Shown here: in pieces, positions 5,286 to 6,124 of the stretch
Layout: every line of letters begins with the position of its first letter
How positions within the stretch are numbered: the stretch's first letter is position 1
NCBI GenBank assembly: GCA_030612185.1
Contig: JAUWOI010000283.1
Span: forward strand, 1-6,124
Length of the DNA stretch: 6,124 nt
Reading direction: 5' to 3'
Source of the DNA: Anaerolineae bacterium
GTDB taxonomy: Bacteria; Chloroflexota; Anaerolineae; B4-G1
Made by a program: the position numbers and the translations under genes
The notes under the pieces: generated by a model
Database searches by the model: none
Seen by the model: the letters and a program-made list of their open reading frames with translations, nothing else
Told to the model about the DNA's origin: nothing

Positions 5286-6124
5286 ATGTCAGTGTCGAGC
5301 ATCGAAATCATACCCGTTCGTAATCAGCGGAGCCGCAAGCGTTTTGTGCGCTTCCCGTGGCAGATTTACCGGGATGATCCCTTATGGGTGCCCCCCCTGA
5401 TCCGTAGCCAACTACACACCCTGGACCCACAGCGGGGTTCGTTCTTTCGCTACGGCGATGCCGCCCTGTTCCTGGCCCGGCGCGCTGGGCGGGACGTGGG
5501 CCGTATCGCTGGTTGGATCAACCATCGCGCCAACGAGTTTCTGGGCGAGAAGGTAGCCGGGTTCGGCTTCTTCGAGACGTTCAACGACTATGAAGTCACC
5601 CAGGTGTTATTAGACACCGTATGCGACTGGGCTCGCGGGCAGGGAATGGAGACCATCCGTGGCCCGTTTTACTTCTCGATGGACGATTCGCCTGGTGTAC
5701 TCATTGAGGGGAATGACTGGCCTCAGGTGCTGATGTGCGGCCATAGCCCACTTTACTACGCTGGTCTCTTGGAGCGATATGGCCTAGTCAAGTACCGGGA
5801 TGCTTACGCATATCGGGCAGATATGGCGGCGTTCAAAGGAGACATCACTAACCTGCCACCCAAAATACTGCGCGTGGCAGAAATCGTGCGTCGTAGAACC
5901 AATGTCCAGATTCGGACTGCGCGGATGGAGGACTGGGACGCGGAAGTAGCACGGGTGATGTACCTGGTCAACGTGGCGATGGGCTATATGCGTAACCACG
6001 TACCGATGGACGAACGGGAATTCACTAACTTCACCGACGATCTAAAAAAGGTGGTTGATCCCGAACTGATCATCTTCGCCGAGATAGATGGACAGACAGT
6101 TGGATTTGCGGCGACGATACCCGA
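5286..6124 (+). CDS. YghO-like GNAT superfamily protein, 3' end outside window
   Basis: The frame runs open from ATG 5286 to the window end, giving 279 codons and two bases. The start is backed by AGGAG six bases upstream. The N-terminal half matches the pattern of YghO-type proteins: IEIIPV (6-11), FPWQIYRDDPLWVPPLI (23-39), LFLARRAGRDVGRIAGWINHRANE (61-84), FGFFETFND (93-101) and IRGPFYFSMDD (124-134). The C-terminal part has a canonical GNAT strand pair, IIFAEIDGQTVGFAATIP (262-279), the usual acetyl-CoA-binding side of the fold. Family members are roughly 370-400 residues, so about 100 are missing. The acceptor substrate is unknown in this family, and acetyltransferase activity is inferred from fold only. 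Where relatives I recall have EGFD.PP, this protein has EGNDWPQ (141-147). Whether it shares a transcript with dtd is uncertain because of the hairpin between them. Confidence 0.85.
   Translation, partial: MSVSSIEIIPVRNQRSRKRFVRFPWQIYRDDPLWVPPLIRSQLHTLDPQRGSFFRYGDAALFLARRAGRDVGRIAGWINHRANEFLGEKVAGFGFFETFNDYEVTQVLLDTVCDWARGQGMETIRGPFYFSMDDSPGVLIEGNDWPQVLMCGHSPLYYAGLLERYGLVKYRDAYAYRADMAAFKGDITNLPPKILRVAEIVRRRTNVQIRTARMEDWDAEVARVMYLVNVAMGYMRNHVPMDEREFTNFTDDLKKVVDPELIIFAEIDGQTVGFAATIP

Overview
The window is GC-rich and densely packed. Every gene I can support lies on the plus strand. Gene content and protein style suggest a Chloroflexota bacterium of the Anaerolineae/Caldilineae type. The clues are a tandem pair of zinc-peptidase-like M16 proteins followed by acpS, a solitary trpS, and a YghO-type GNAT protein. 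This placement rests on recalled resemblance, not on a search. I see no tRNA, rRNA, CRISPR array or insertion sequence, and no gene-free stretch exceeds about 120 bases.

Left block (1-2294): the 3' part of an M16 peptidase-like gene, a complete second M16 gene, and acpS, probably one transcription unit. The two M16 proteins look like complementary halves of a heterodimer. The downstream one has lost the HxxEH zinc site but keeps the Arg/Tyr substrate-binding pair. The upstream one has lost the Arg/Tyr pair, and its zinc-site region lies outside the window.

Middle block (2295-5209): trpS has its own recognisable promoter at 2339-2367, embedded in small inverted repeats. After trpS come two related palindromes facing each other (3411-3471), then a 288-residue protein of unknown function with a strong ribosome binding site. 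A MazG-like nucleotide pyrophosphohydrolase follows, and then dtd, which overlaps it by 26 nt. TrpRS charges tRNA, DTD removes D-amino acids from tRNA, and the MazG-like enzyme cleans the nucleotide pool. The block therefore has a translation-fidelity and housecleaning flavour, although the unknown protein has no visible link to that role.

Right edge (5210-6124): a stable hairpin without a U-tract, then a YghO-like GNAT protein whose 3' end is cut off by the window.

Most of this is ordinary housekeeping sequence. The least explained items are the internally repeated unknown protein at 3517-4383 and the covarying palindrome pair just upstream of it. I found no convincing new multi-gene system.
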